Positions 35,224 to 44,453 of a stretch of DNA of 64,000 nucleotides are shown in pieces (position 1 is the stretch's first letter; the number at the start of each line of letters is the position of its first letter). Source of the stretch: DASZRZ01 sp963732925 (GTDB lineage: Bacteria; Acidobacteriota; Terriglobia; Terriglobales; Acidobacteriaceae); assembly GCA_963732925.1 (NCBI GenBank), contig CAVTBJ010000012.1:372001-436000 (forward strand), given 5' to 3'. Below the pieces are notes generated by a model, which saw only the letters and a program-made list of their open reading frames with translations, searched no databases and was not told the DNA's origin. The position numbers were made by a program, and so were the translations under genes.

Positions 35224-35285
35224 TTCTGGGAAGCAGCGTGATTGTTGAAGAGCCTGCGGGCGGGGTTTTTGAAGCAGAGGTGGCG

Positions 35286-35362
35286 GGGGTCCTTCGGCTT
35301 CCAAACCTCCCAGCGCGCAAAACCAGCGCGCTGCGGGGACCCAGGGCGCTCAGGATGACTCG
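35286..35362. repeat. Dispersed repeat of the 'CTCAGGATGAC' family
   Basis: GGGGTCCTTCGGCTTCCAAA, CAGCGCGCAAAACCAGCGCGCTG in two pieces, then GGCGCTCAGGATGACTCG. The middle contains an internal perfect hairpin (CAGCGCG..CGCGCTG). Confidence 0.55.
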
Positions 35363-35381
35363 CTGCGGAGGTGCTAGCCGC

Positions 35382-36684
35382 TCAAGCCAAAGTCGGGCTT
35401 GATTCTGGCGTAGGTTCGAGTGGCTGTTTCGGCAGCAGAAAGCGGTCATAAACCCAGAGCAGCATGGCGGTCAGGACGCCGACACCGGTAACGATCCACC
35501 ACATCCGTTCGGGCCGGCGCTGGACTTCTCCGTAGTGGTGCAGCAGCACGCCGCTGAACCAGCCGCCCACCAGGGAACCAATGCCGATTGGCAGGAAAGC
35601 GAATCCCATGTAGGTTCCCTGCTGTCCGGCGGGCGCCAGGCGCGAGATGTATTCGTAATAACGCGGGGACTGAATGATTTCCCCGAGCGCCAGCACGGCG
35701 AGGGTGACAATTGCCGTTAGCACGCCGGGACGCACGGCGAGAAGCAGCCAGCTCGACGGCCGTGATCAGCGTCCCCAGGGTGATGGCGCGGAAAGAAGGG
35801 ATGCGGCGCGTCCATGCGTTCACGGCGACGGTGAGGGTGATGACGACGAGGGGGTCCGTGATCAGAATCATCTCGGTATTGGCGCCGGGATTCACGTACT
35901 GGTGAATATAAAGCGGCAGAATCAGGTACTGCTGCCAGAACACGATCCAATATCCGGAAAAGATCAACAGGAACAGAACAAAGCGGCCGTTGCCGAGCAC
36001 GGTGAGAAAGTTGCGTCCTACCTGGCGGAGGCTGGGCTGGGCTTCGTTGCCGGTCTGCCGGGAGTCGCGGTAAAAGATCAGCACGACGAGGAACATCAGA
36101 AACACGCTGAGCGCGGCCAGGCGGAAGACGTTTTCCACCCGCATGCGATGGTGTACCCAGCCAGCGAGGAAGGGACCCAGGGCGCCGCCGATATTCACCA
36201 TGGTGTAGTAGATCGAGTATCCGATGGAGCGGACGTTCTCCCGGGAGGCGCGCGCGGTGGTGCCGACAACGCTGGGCTTGACGAGCGATACGCCAAGGGC
36301 CGGCAGGAAGAAGGATGATGCCGACCAGCAGTCCCAGGGGCATAGCGTCGCGCACAGGCGCCAGCCACGGCGCTGCGATGGAGCCCACCAGAAAATACGA
36401 ACAACTCAGGAGCTGAAGTAGGCTACCGACAGGGCACGGCGAAAGCCAATGCGATCGGCCAGCGCTCCGCCAAAGACCGCCATGATCCAGACGGAACCGC
36501 CGAAGATTCCCGCCAGGCTGGAAGCCTCGGTAGTGGGGAACAGCAAGACCTCGTGCAGGTAGCGAACCAGCGCGGCAAAGACCGCGTAGTACGACAGGCG
36601 CTCGAAGATTTCGCTGAGGTTGGCGACCCAAAAAGGGCGCTCGAATCCCTGGCGGATTTCGCGCAGGCGCGCGGCAGTTTGCAA
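35382..36684 (-). CDS. MFS transporter, broken by three frame shifts
   Basis: Multi-helix permease, possibly of the peptide-transporter (POT-like) branch. Pieces in order are: PFWVANLSEIFERLSYYAVF and IGFRRALSVAYF (frame from 36684); LLSCSYFLVGSIAAPWLAPV and MPLGLLVGIILLPAG (second frame); ALGVSLVKPSVVGTTARA, NIGGALGPFLAGWVHHRM and FSGYWIVFWQQYLILPLYIH (first frame again); and VLTAIVTLAVLALGEIIQSP to the end (third frame). The shifts fall near 36410, 36300 and 35745; dropping one base fixes the last two. The gene is non-essential by type, so a true pseudogene cannot be excluded, but the same kind of break occurs in essential genes nearby. Confidence 0.78.
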
Positions 36685-36856
36685 GCAGTCTCCTCTTTCG
36701 GGCTGGAAAAGCTTGCCACGGATTTTCGCGGAGGAACACGAATAAAAGGCGCTCTGCCACCCGGATCAAGGAGGAAGCACGAGAATTAGGCTCTGTTTTC
36801 TGTAATGTGAGAAGTACCTCAGCGGCTAAAAGCCGCCGCCGGGGGGAGCGGGGGTC

Positions 36857-36887
36857 AATCGCAGGCACTGAATGCCTGCGCCACCGG
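36857..36887. repeat. Palindromic repeat (GCAGGCA..TGCCTGC family), copy 3
   Basis: GCAGGCACTGAATGCCTGC (36861-36879), then GCCACCGG. It is preceded at 36817-36840 by the companion element CCTCAGCGGCTAAAAGCCGC, giving the same two-hairpin order as at 57368-57432. Confidence 0.65.
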
Positions 36888-36958
36888 TCAGAACTCTCTG
36901 TGATTGTCGTTCCAAACTGCACGAACGTTACAAGTCGCCGCTATCTTGTAACGCACCG

Positions 36959-37372
36959 CTATTCTTGTAACGCAAGAGGCAAGCTCCAAAGAAAGCAGAG
37001 CCAGTAATTCACAACGGTCAATCCCAGGCGTGACCATCCAGGACCGAACCAAGTCAATATCGCAGCCGCGACTTGTGCTCCGAACAACGCGATTACCATA
37101 GGGCGGAGATGAAGGTGGCGCGACACACCGGATAATGCCATGGGCCACGTCAAGAGCGGCAAGAAGCAAAGCGCCCCGAGAACATATAGGGCGACCCCAT
37201 AGGGTAAGCGCCGCCAGAACGGGAGCAGATCACGTTGCTCTCTGAGATAGCGCGTGATCGTGGTGCCGACTGCAACTAAAACGCAAGCGTACATGCCACC
37301 GGCGAATAGTTCAAATGCACTACCGAAGAACACACCGCGACCAACCAACACGACTAAAACAGGCCAGCCCAC
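36959..37372 (-). CDS. Hypothetical membrane protein
   Basis: 137 residues (GTG start) with four clear hydrophobic segments: WPVLVVLVGRGVFFGSAF to FAGGMYACVLVAVGTTI, YGVALYVLGALCFLPLLTW, MVIALFGAQVAAAILTW and VVNYWLCFLWSLPLAL. A charged loop lies in the middle (RYLREQRDLLPFWRR). Base composition is less GC-rich than the surroundings. I recognise no family. It stands alone between repeat-rich spacers. Confidence 0.5.
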   Translation of the reverse strand: MGWPVLVVLVGRGVFFGSAFELFAGGMYACVLVAVGTTITRYLREQRDLLPFWRRLPYGVALYVLGALCFLPLLTWPMALSGVSRHLHLRPMVIALFGAQVAAAILTWFGPGWSRLGLTVVNYWLCFLWSLPLALQE

Positions 37373-37492
37373 AAAGCACGAACGCCGCAGTTTGCAATCG
37401 TTTCACGCTGATGTTTCCCCACACGCTGGTTCGATGAGGGATAAGTCTGCCCAGTTCCGGTACAGATCGCAATCTCTATTCCCAGTGCGCGC

Positions 37493-37780
37493 CTAGATGT
37501 TCAGCCGTTGTCTCACTTCGGCGGCAGAGAGGCTGCTGACGCGAATGATCTTATTGCGGCTGGTTTCGCCGGCTGCGATCGTGACCGACGAACGTGGGAC
37601 TCCCAAGAGCTCTGACAAAAACTCAATGCAGGCCTGGTTGGCGCGGCCTTCGACGGGAGGCGCGGTGAGCGCCAGCTTGAGAGCGTCGCCGATGACCCCG
37701 GTGACAGCGTTGCGACGCGCCCGGGGTTGGACGCGCACAGCAAAGGTGGCGCCGAGATGAGTGTCGCTGACGGGGATCAC
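37493..37780 (-). CDS. DUF167 (YggU-type) protein
   Basis: Small conserved protein of unknown role. The 95 residues carry TFAVRVQPRARRNAVTGVIGD, LKLALTAPPVEGRANQACIEFLSELLGV and SVTIAAGETSRNKIIRV, the family's three blocks. It lies downstream of yggS on the same strand; the two are frequently linked in bacteria. Confidence 0.9.
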   Translation of the reverse strand: MIPVSDTHLGATFAVRVQPRARRNAVTGVIGDALKLALTAPPVEGRANQACIEFLSELLGVPRSSVTIAAGETSRNKIIRVSSLSAAEVRQRLNI

Positions 37781-37787
37781 AATGAAA

Positions 37788-37948
37788 GGTTAACCACAAA
37801 GGGCACAAAGAGCACAAAGAAAACAGGTCCAGCCAGATGGGATATAGAGATTTGCGGGAAAGAACGGAGACTGCAAACTGCATGAGCATTGACTTCCGGT
37901 TCATGCTTTGTGAGCTTCGTGTCATTGGTGGTTTTGGTGGTTAAGGTT
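37788..37948. repeat. Spacer with AACCACAAAGG-type inverted repeats
   Basis: GGTTAACCACAAAGGGCACA, then AAGAGCACAAAG (37788-37822), faces the opposite-sense counterpart CTTTGTGAGCTTCGTG and TTGGTGGTTAAGG (37909-37948) across the 160-base DUF167-yggS spacer. Fragments of the same style occur at 20008, 36715, 38652 (ACCGCAGAGGCGCAGAGACA) and 54929. Confidence 0.5.
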
Positions 37949-38641
37949 TCGGTCTCTCGCCGAAGACGGCGGTGCCCAAGCGAACGCAGGTGGAACCTTC
38001 CTCGATGGCGACTTCGAAGTCGTGCGACATGCCCATGGAAAGCTGGTCCATGCGGACACGAGGCAGGTTGCGGGCAGCGATGGAGTCGCGAATCTGGCGG
38101 AGTCGGCGAAAGTACGGGCGGGCGTCCTCGGGATTGTCGCTGTAGGGAGGTACGGTCATCAATCCGGTGATCCGGATGTGTTCGAGCCGGGCGGCGGCTT
38201 GCAGGATTTGCTCCAACTCGGGCGAGTCGGGGGCAGGCCGGTCTTCGATTGTTCTCCGCCGAGGTTGAGTTCGATCAAGACAGAGAGGACGCGGTCGTTC
38301 TGTTCGGCGGCGGCATCGAGACGTTCGGCAAGGCGGAGCGAATCAAGGGAATCTACGGCTTCGAACAGTTCGACTGCTTTGGCCGCCTTGTTGGATTGCA
38401 GGTGGCCGATGAAATGCCAGGTTATCTCCAGATCAGATAATGCACCGGCTTTGGCGGTAAATTCCTGAACACGGTTTTCGGCGAAGAGGCGCTGTCCGGC
38501 GGCATAGGCTTCGCGAATTGCTTCCGGAGAAAAGGTTTTGCTGACGGCCATGAGTTGGACCTCGTCCGGGGCACGGCCGGCGCGGCGCGCGGCGCGGGCG
38601 ATGCGCTCGTGAATGGCTTCGAGGTTTTGGGCGATCGTCAT
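37941..38641 (-). CDS. yggS: YggS-type PLP homeostasis protein (one-base frame break)
   Basis: Single-domain PLP-binding barrel protein. From ATG 38641 the first part reads MTIAQNLEAIHERIARAARR and LMAVSKTFSPEAIREAYAAGQRLFAENRVQEF (the PLP-lysine strand VSKT), then WHFIGHLQSNKAAKAVELFE. The last third (LEQILQAAARLEHIRITGLMTV, LSMGMSHDFEVAIEEGSTCVRLGTAVFG) is in another frame. The break is at the five-base G run 38229-38233 (C run on the coding strand). Adding one base rejoins it. Corrected length is about 234 residues, normal. Confidence 0.9.
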
Positions 38642-38860
38642 GAGGAAAGTTGCACCGCAGAGGCGCAGAGACACGGAAAATTTCTGAATTCTGAATTTCG
38701 ATTACCGATTCTAAGCCAAACTACTTGCCTGCGAGGCACCGGGTTCCGCCAGAGATCGGCGGAAGCGGACAAGTCGAAGCCTCAGCGAGCAATCAGAAAT
38801 CGGAAATTGAAGATCAGAAATGTCTTCTTTCTCCCCATTTCCGGGCCTTCGTCGTGGATT

Positions 38861-41084
38861 CTATTTCCTCCCGGGCTCGACGGTATCCAGCGGCTTACGG
38901 GCGAAGTGGAACAGTGAGAATGCCAGCAAGGCATACATAAGGACCGAGAGCCAGCTATGCTGCAGGAAGGTGATGCCCAGGCGCGTGAAGTCGGTGAAGT
39001 TTTCGGGGAGCCAGCCCTGGGACTCGATGAGCCGCATGGCAATGCCGAAGAGTCCTGACTACGCCTCCGGCGGCGATGAGGCCGCTGGCATAGAGCGAGC
39101 CGGGACTGATTTCGCTTTCCGTCTCGGAAGCCGGTTGGGAGGAGGTGCGCTCGACCAGCCAGCGGACCACGCCTCCGCAGAAGATGGCCAGGGTCGTCCC
39201 GATGGAAAGATAGGCACCCACCGCGAACGATAGCGAGCGGACGCCGAGCAGTTCGACGGCGATGACCAGGAAAACTCCCAGCAGGACGAGTCCCCAGGGA
39301 AGTTTGCGGGTGAGGATGCCGTTGATCACGGTAGACATGAGGCGGGCCTGGGGAGCAGCGGCGCGTTCGCTGCCGATACCCTGGATCCACTGCAGTTCGA
39401 TTTGTCCGCTCTGCGGGTTGTAGAGGTACTTGCCGTCGGGCAGCACGCTGGAACCCAGGGCATTCAGCAGCCAGTAGCTGCGCGTGGAGACGCTCTGAGG
39501 ATTGTTGCTGGTGACACCGACGGTGACGGAGTTGCGGCCGAAGTTGCGGCTTTCCACGGTGACGCCGCTGGGGAGGTTGTTGATGTCCACCGGGCGGGGA
39601 GCGGCACGGAACTCTTCCAGCCCGCGGTTCATGCCAATCAGCGTGAAGCCCACGGCGAGCACGGAAGCCATGACGCCTACCAGCAGCGCAAACTGCTGCT
39701 TGCGCGGGGTGGCGCCCACGAGGTATCCCGTCTTTAAGTCTTGCGAGGTGTTGCCGGCGTTGGCAGCGGCAATGCAGACCACGCCGCCGATGCTGATGGC
39801 CAGGGCCATATACGGAGCGGCGGTCCAGTTCAGCGCCAGGAACACGGCGGAAGTCGCCATGAGGGTGGCGATGGTCATGCCGGATATGGGATTGGCCGAA
39901 CTGCCGATGAGTCCGACAATGCGGGAAGATACGGTAACAAACAGAAATCCGAAGACCACGACAAAAAAGGCTGCCAGCAGGTTGGCGCCGGTGGAGGTAT
40001 AAGTTCCGGGCACGGGCTTAAAGGTGAGCATGGCCCACATGGCCACCAGGAGCAGGGCGGCGCCACCGAGCGCGATGCCGAGGGGCAGATCATCTTCGGT
40101 GCGGTTGGCGCCACCGCCTCCGGCAACTTTTCCCAACTGTTTGGCTCCGGCGCGCAGGGCGTTGACGATGGTGGGAATGGTACGCAACAGAGTGATGAGG
40201 CCGGCAGCGGCCACGGCGCCCGCGCCGACGGGGCGGATGTAGGCGCTCCAGAGAGCGTCGGGGGACATGGCGCTGATGGGCACGGTGCCGGGATAAACGG
40301 GCTGGGTGAGTCCCGCGCCGAAGAATTTAATGGCGGGCATGAGCACCAGCCAGGAGAAAACGCCTCCGGCGAAGATGGTTCCGGCGATGCGCGGGCCGAT
40401 GATGTAGCCCACGCCGAGATATTCCGAAGTGACATTGGCGCGAATGGAGCTGCCGGGCAGCCATTTAGGATCGTAGGTCGGAGTAGCGGGCCAGGCGGCG
40501 AAAATATTTTCGTTCTGGAACGCGGTGTAGATTCCACCCAGTCCCAGGCCCAGGAAGACGCGGCTGGCGAAGGAGCCTCCGCGGTCCCCGGCGATGAGAA
40601 CGTCGGCGCAGGCGGTGCCTTCGGGGTACAGCAGATTGCCGTGCTCCTGCACGATCAACTGGCGGCGTAGCGGGATCATGAAGAACACGCCCAACCAGCC
40701 GCCGATCAGGGCCAGCAAAAAGATGCGCGAGTACTCCAGGGGGAAACCCAGGAAAATCAGCGCTGGCAGGGTGAAGATCACACCGGCGGCGATGGATTCG
40801 CCCGCCGAGCCGGTGGTCTGCACGATGTTGTTCTCCAGGATGGTGGCCTTGCCGAAGGCGCGCAGGATGCTGATGGAGAGCACGGCGATGGGAATCGAGG
40901 CGGAAACGGTGAGTCCGGCGCGCAGGCCGACGTATACGGTGACCGCGCCGAAGATGATGCCGAACATCGCTCCCAGCAGGACGGCGCGAGGGGTGAACTC
41001 GGCCTGAACCGTGCCTGGAGGGACATAAGGCTGGAAAGCCGCCGGAGGCTTGGGCTGCAGAATGCGCTCGGTCGTTTCAGACAC
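38861..41084 (-). CDS. Oligopeptide transporter, OPT family (one-base frame break)
   Basis: Large inner-membrane transporter of the OPT family for peptides or metal-chelator complexes. From ATG 41084: YVPPGTVQAEFTPRAVLLGAMFG, VYVGLRAGLTVSASIPIAVLS and NNIVQTTGSAGESIAAGVIFTLPAL are the classic N-terminal OPT blocks, and GNTSQDLKTGYLVGATPRKQQ is the central one. About 15 hydrophobic segments. The frame given stops at 38955 with nonsense. Removing one base near 39057 continues SGLFGIAMRLIESQGWLPEN and ends FARKPLDTVEPGRK at 38861. About 740 residues. Confidence 0.9.
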
Positions 41085-41266
41085 AGGTTTCTCCGCAGGC
41101 AGGATAGCCGCCCTGGCACCGGGTGCGCGAAACTAGCACGCGGCAGTGACAAAGACAAGCGTACCAGAGGTTTAGACAGAGGTTTCGAGAAAGAGCGCAG
41201 GCAGGGATGTGACTTCTGTGGATGCCCTTGGAGGAACCTGCGGTGGGGAACGGCGGGCAGAAATGC

Positions 41267-41275
41267 TGGTATACT
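41267..41275 (+). promoter_or_regulatory. Extended -10 promoter element upstream of comF
   Basis: TGGTATACT: a TG-n-TATACT extended -10. No good -35 is visible. A start site near 41283 would put the comF start codon downstream, in agreement with ATG 41293 or later and against the first codon of the open frame at 41209. Confidence 0.4.
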
Positions 41276-41292
41276 TAGGACAACACTGCGGG

Positions 41293-42351
41293 ATGCGGTG
41301 GCACTCCGTGGGTGTGAGGAGGGTCATCTTCAGCAGTAGCAGAGACCTAACTCGGGCTTCGCGCCCTCCCAGGGGCAAACTTGCGCAGGAAGGCTTTGCG
41401 CAGGGAGAGGGCAACGAGGCGGCGGATTCGCTGCCCGGTACCGCCAAGCCCCCCGCGGGATATCGTTCCGCGCGAAGAAAAATTCCTAGTCCGCAACCTG
41501 CCGCGGACTTGCTGCGTGCGGCGGCTCAAAGTCTTTTCTCCGTACTGTTTCCCTCCAATTGCCGCTTTTGCGAATCTCCCTTGCTGGAAATTTCCCGTTT
41601 ACCTGTCTGCCGCGAATGCCTGGACGCCATCCAGCCGATTTCGGTGCAGGGTGAGCTGTGCTCGCGCTGTGGCGAGCGCATTTTGAGCCGCCAGGCACTG
41701 GAAGCGGCGGGCGCGGCGGTGTGCGGCAACTGCCACCAGTCGGAGCCCGCGTTTGAGAAGGCCGCAGCCTACGGCAGCTACGAGGGAGGCATGCGCGATT
41801 TGATTCATCTGCTCAAGTACGAGCAGGTGCGTCCGGCGGCGGGAGTTCTGGGGCGGATGCTGAGCGAAGTGTTGCTGGAGTTGTCCGGGCAGTTTGGGGA
41901 GGCGGCGCCGCTGGTGATCCCGGTTCCGTTGCACTCCAGCAAACAGCGGCGGAGGGGATTCAACCACTCCGAGTTGATTGCCCGCGAGGCGCTGGCTGAG
42001 CTTTCGCGCGGGAAGCGGTCGGGACTGATGCCAAGGCTGGCGGCGGAACTGCTCACCCGGCGGCGGGCGACGGAGTCGCAAACCGGGCTTACGCAAGCGC
42101 AACGGCGGGCGAATGTGCGCGGCGCTTTCCAGGTAACCGACCGGGCCGCAGTGAAGGGTTGCGACGTCCTGCTGGTCGATGACGTCTATACAACAGGAAC
42201 TACGGCGGGAGAATGCGCGCGGATGCTGCGCAAGGCGGGCGCCGGAAGAGTGTGGGTGGCGACGGTGGCTCGCGTGCTGAAAGCGAACGCGGCGATGGAT
42301 TCGCATGATATGAGGATGCCGGCGCTGGCAATGTCTGCCCGATCGGGGTAG
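41293..42351 (+). CDS. comF: ComF-family phosphoribosyltransferase-like protein
   Basis: Relative of the DNA-uptake protein ComF. Two zinc-knuckle pairs, CRFC...CREC and CSRC...CGNC, precede a YEGGMRDLIHLLKYEQVRPAA block. Then come IPVPLHSSKQRRRGFNHSELIA, SQTGLTQAQRRANVRGAF and the PRTase loop DVLLVDDVYTTGTTAGEC. The start is uncertain: the frame is open from 41209, 41293 is the first ATG after the likely promoter, and a TTG at 41509 would give the usual length of about 280 residues. The first 70 residues have no similarity I recognise. Confidence 0.85.
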   Translation: MRWHSVGVRRVIFSSSRDLTRASRPPRGKLAQEGFAQGEGNEAADSLPGTAKPPAGYRSARRKIPSPQPAADLLRAAAQSLFSVLFPSNCRFCESPLLEISRLPVCRECLDAIQPISVQGELCSRCGERILSRQALEAAGAAVCGNCHQSEPAFEKAAAYGSYEGGMRDLIHLLKYEQVRPAAGVLGRMLSEVLLELSGQFGEAAPLVIPVPLHSSKQRRRGFNHSELIAREALAELSRGKRSGLMPRLAAELLTRRRATESQTGLTQAQRRANVRGAFQVTDRAAVKGCDVLLVDDVYTTGTTAGECARMLRKAGAGRVWVATVARVLKANAAMDSHDMRMPALAMSARSG

Positions 42352-42380
42352 AAGCCAGCGACAGCCTGCGATCAGGGTTT

Positions 42381-42983
42381 ATGTTTGCAAAGCATCACAG
42401 TTCGGCCCACGGCCGCAAAGAGCACGCCGAGCCCGTTGCAGTGGCCATCACGACCGGTAACGGGTATACGGCCATGCATGCCCCGGTGCTGGTGTTGAAC
42501 GCCTCCTACGAACCGATCAACGTGTGCGCGGCGCGGCGCGCCATTGTGCTGGTGCTGAAGGGCGTGGCCATGACCGAGGAAGAGAATGGGCACTTTCTTC
42601 ATACCACGCGGGTTACGTTCCGCGTTCCCTCGGTGATCCGGCTGCTGGAGTACCGCCGCATTCCGCATCAGACGCGGGCGCTTTCGCGAAAGAACATCCT
42701 GCTGCGCGACCGCAACTCATGCCAGTACTGCGGGGTGGTGCTGACAGCCAGCGAACTTACGCTGGACCACGTGATCCCGCGCTCGCGCGGGGGAAGCTCC
42801 ACCTGGGAGAACCTTGTCGCCTGTTGCCATACCTGCAACCGGCGCAAGGGCAACCAATTACCCACGGAGGCCGGAATGAAGCTGGTGCGGGAGCCGCGCT
42901 CGTTCAACCTGCACACCAGCCGTCATATCATGCGCCTGCTGGGGTACTCCGACACGAAGTGGCGGAAGTATCTGTTCTACTGA
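42381..42983 (+). CDS. HNH endonuclease
   Basis: Small HNH nuclease widespread in bacteria; substrate unknown. The N-terminal part has APVLVLNASYEPINVCAARR and AIVLVLKGVA. The HNH core is RDRNSCQYCGVVLTASELTLDH, VIPRSRGGSSTWENLVACCHTCNRRKG, with zinc Cys pairs CQYC and CHTC and the catalytic DH. It ends SRHIMRLLGYSDTKWRKYLFY. The second ATG at 42474 (MHAPVLVL) matches the family start better than 42381. Confidence 0.87.
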   Translation: MFAKHHSSAHGRKEHAEPVAVAITTGNGYTAMHAPVLVLNASYEPINVCAARRAIVLVLKGVAMTEEENGHFLHTTRVTFRVPSVIRLLEYRRIPHQTRALSRKNILLRDRNSCQYCGVVLTASELTLDHVIPRSRGGSSTWENLVACCHTCNRRKGNQLPTEAGMKLVREPRSFNLHTSRHIMRLLGYSDTKWRKYLFY

Positions 42984-43347
42984 GAATTTCCTTTTTTCCG
43001 GTTCCTGGTCTCCCGAGGCTTAGGACTATGGGGGCCCTTCTTCCCTGTTTTTGGTTGAAATTGCGTGTTTTTTTATCCTGTCCTTGTCGCATTTCAGCCC
43101 CTTACTGCCATGCAAAACCCAGGCGTCATGGTTCTAACTGTGGGCATTGCTGTTCTCAATCGAGTCGAGCCGGCTCCGGGTGTATTAAGGCGATATTTAT
43201 TTAAGCCGCTCATTATCAGCAGCTTAGATAGTGCAAAATCGTGCTCATAGTGGTATGGAAACTGCACTAGAGATGAGTGCTGCGGGGGGACTGCATCGTG
43301 GGCCTATCCCAGCCGGAAGAAATCCGCTAAGCATAGTTGGAGTCTTG
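42984..43347. other. A/T-richer leader region with nested inverted repeats
   Basis: No gene seen in this 364-base gap. It holds the nested pairs GCAGC (43219-43223) with GCTGC (43279-43283), and TAGTGC (43229-43234) with GCACTA (43264-43269). CGGCT/AGCCG arms lie further upstream, and composition is less GC-rich than neighbouring genes. Possibly the 5' leader of the kinase-like gene. Confidence 0.45.
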
Positions 43348-44355
43348 ATGCCTGAGAGCGTTATGGATCAGATTGTCTCCGAGTTGAAGCAGAACGGCCA
43401 GAGCTTCTACCCGGAGCGGGGCGAACTGAAGAACGTACGAATTGTGGGACACACCCCTAAGCCGGATTACTACATTTACGACCTGGTGATGGATTTTGCG
43501 GACGGAGGGGAACGGCTGGCGGCGAAAGTGTATCGCTCCAGGGCCACCGCGCGAGGGGCGTCGGAGGCCGAAGCCAGCAACCTGCGGTTTGCTTACGCGC
43601 TTTCCCAGAAGACGAAGCTCACGGGTGTACCGCGTCCGGTGGGGGAGTTCACCGCGCTGGGAGCCGTGGTGACGGAAAAGCTGGCGGGTCTGCCATTGCA
43701 GTCCATCATCATGAAAGCCGCCCTGCTGCCGGGATATGCGGATCATGATGTGCTCAGCCGGGCGGCTGGGCAGGCTGGAGCGTGGCTGAAGAGTTTCCAC
43801 CGGGCGAGCGCCGGCGGAGCTATGCCCTTTGATAGTGGTGGGGCGCTGCGGGAGATCGAGCGCCTGTGCGAGAGCTGCCGTGGGGAGGGACTGGATGACC
43901 AGGCGATCCGGGTGATCGTGACGGGGGTGCGGTCCATCCTGGCGCGCGGGCACAAAACGGTGGCCAGTTCGGCCGTGCTGAATGACTTTACTCCGCTGAA
44001 CGTGATTGTCTGCGAGCAAGGAATGGGCACTCCCGATTATGGCCGCATGGAGATGCGGGGGAATTCACTCCATGACGTAGCCATGTTTCTGGCCGCGGTA
44101 GAAGCACTGGAAAAGTATCCCTTCTGCAACCGGGCAATTACCGCCCTGGTGCAAGAGGATTTTGTGCGCTCCTATGGCGCCGGCCAGCAGGACCAGGCAC
44201 TGCTGAAGGTCCTCAAGATGAAAGCTCTGCTGGGAATGTTCGCCCAGGGCCGCGGGGGGAAAGAAAGCGCCGTGCGCAAAAAGGTGATGTGGGCGAATGT
44301 GATGAAGCGCTTTATTCAGCAGGCGGCGCAGCGTTCGCTCGCGCCTGCGGCGTAA
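43348..44355 (+). CDS. Aminoglycoside-phosphotransferase-like kinase-fold protein
   Basis: Predicted small-molecule kinase of the APH/choline-kinase type; substrate unknown. From ATG 43348: a nucleotide-lobe-like N-terminus with YYIYDLVMDF and RLAAKVYRS (possible ATP-site Lys), then PRPVGEFTALGAVVTEKLAG (hinge), LKSFHRA, and SSAVLNDFTPLNVIV, which fits the catalytic D-x-x-x-x-N loop. The metal-binding Asp that normally follows is not in its usual I-D-x-E/D form. The sequence there is PDYGRMEMRGNSLHDVAMFL, so activity is uncertain. The frame is open upstream to 43231, but that part overlaps hairpins and lacks similarity. Confidence 0.62.
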   Translation: MPESVMDQIVSELKQNGQSFYPERGELKNVRIVGHTPKPDYYIYDLVMDFADGGERLAAKVYRSRATARGASEAEASNLRFAYALSQKTKLTGVPRPVGEFTALGAVVTEKLAGLPLQSIIMKAALLPGYADHDVLSRAAGQAGAWLKSFHRASAGGAMPFDSGGALREIERLCESCRGEGLDDQAIRVIVTGVRSILARGHKTVASSAVLNDFTPLNVIVCEQGMGTPDYGRMEMRGNSLHDVAMFLAAVEALEKYPFCNRAITALVQEDFVRSYGAGQQDQALLKVLKMKALLGMFAQGRGGKESAVRKKVMWANVMKRFIQQAAQRSLAPAA

Positions 44356-44376
44356 GGCAGGAGCAGGAATTCCGGC

Positions 44377-44453
44377 TGGGGTGGGAGACGGGAATCGAAC
44401 CCGCAACAGCTGGAGCCACAGTCCAGTGCTCTGCCAGTTGAGCTACTCCCACC
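44377..44453 (-). tRNA. tRNA-His (GTG anticodon)
   Basis: Reading the minus strand: acceptor GTGGGAG (from 44452) pairs with CTCCCAC, with an extra G at -1 (44453) opposite discriminator C at 44380, the tRNA-His identity pair. The anticodon GTG is at 44417-44419 in the loop CTGTGGC. The T arm is CGGGTTCGATTCCCG. CCA is encoded at 44377-44379. All stems pair. Confidence 0.97.

Noticed and set aside
35068..35362. CRISPR-like array suspected from repeated motifs
   Set aside because: Units differ in length and sequence, have no regular spacers and belong to separate dispersed families; no cas gene in the window.
43219..43348. c-di-GMP or other known riboswitch
   Set aside because: The conserved core words of known classes are not visible; only generic inverted repeats.
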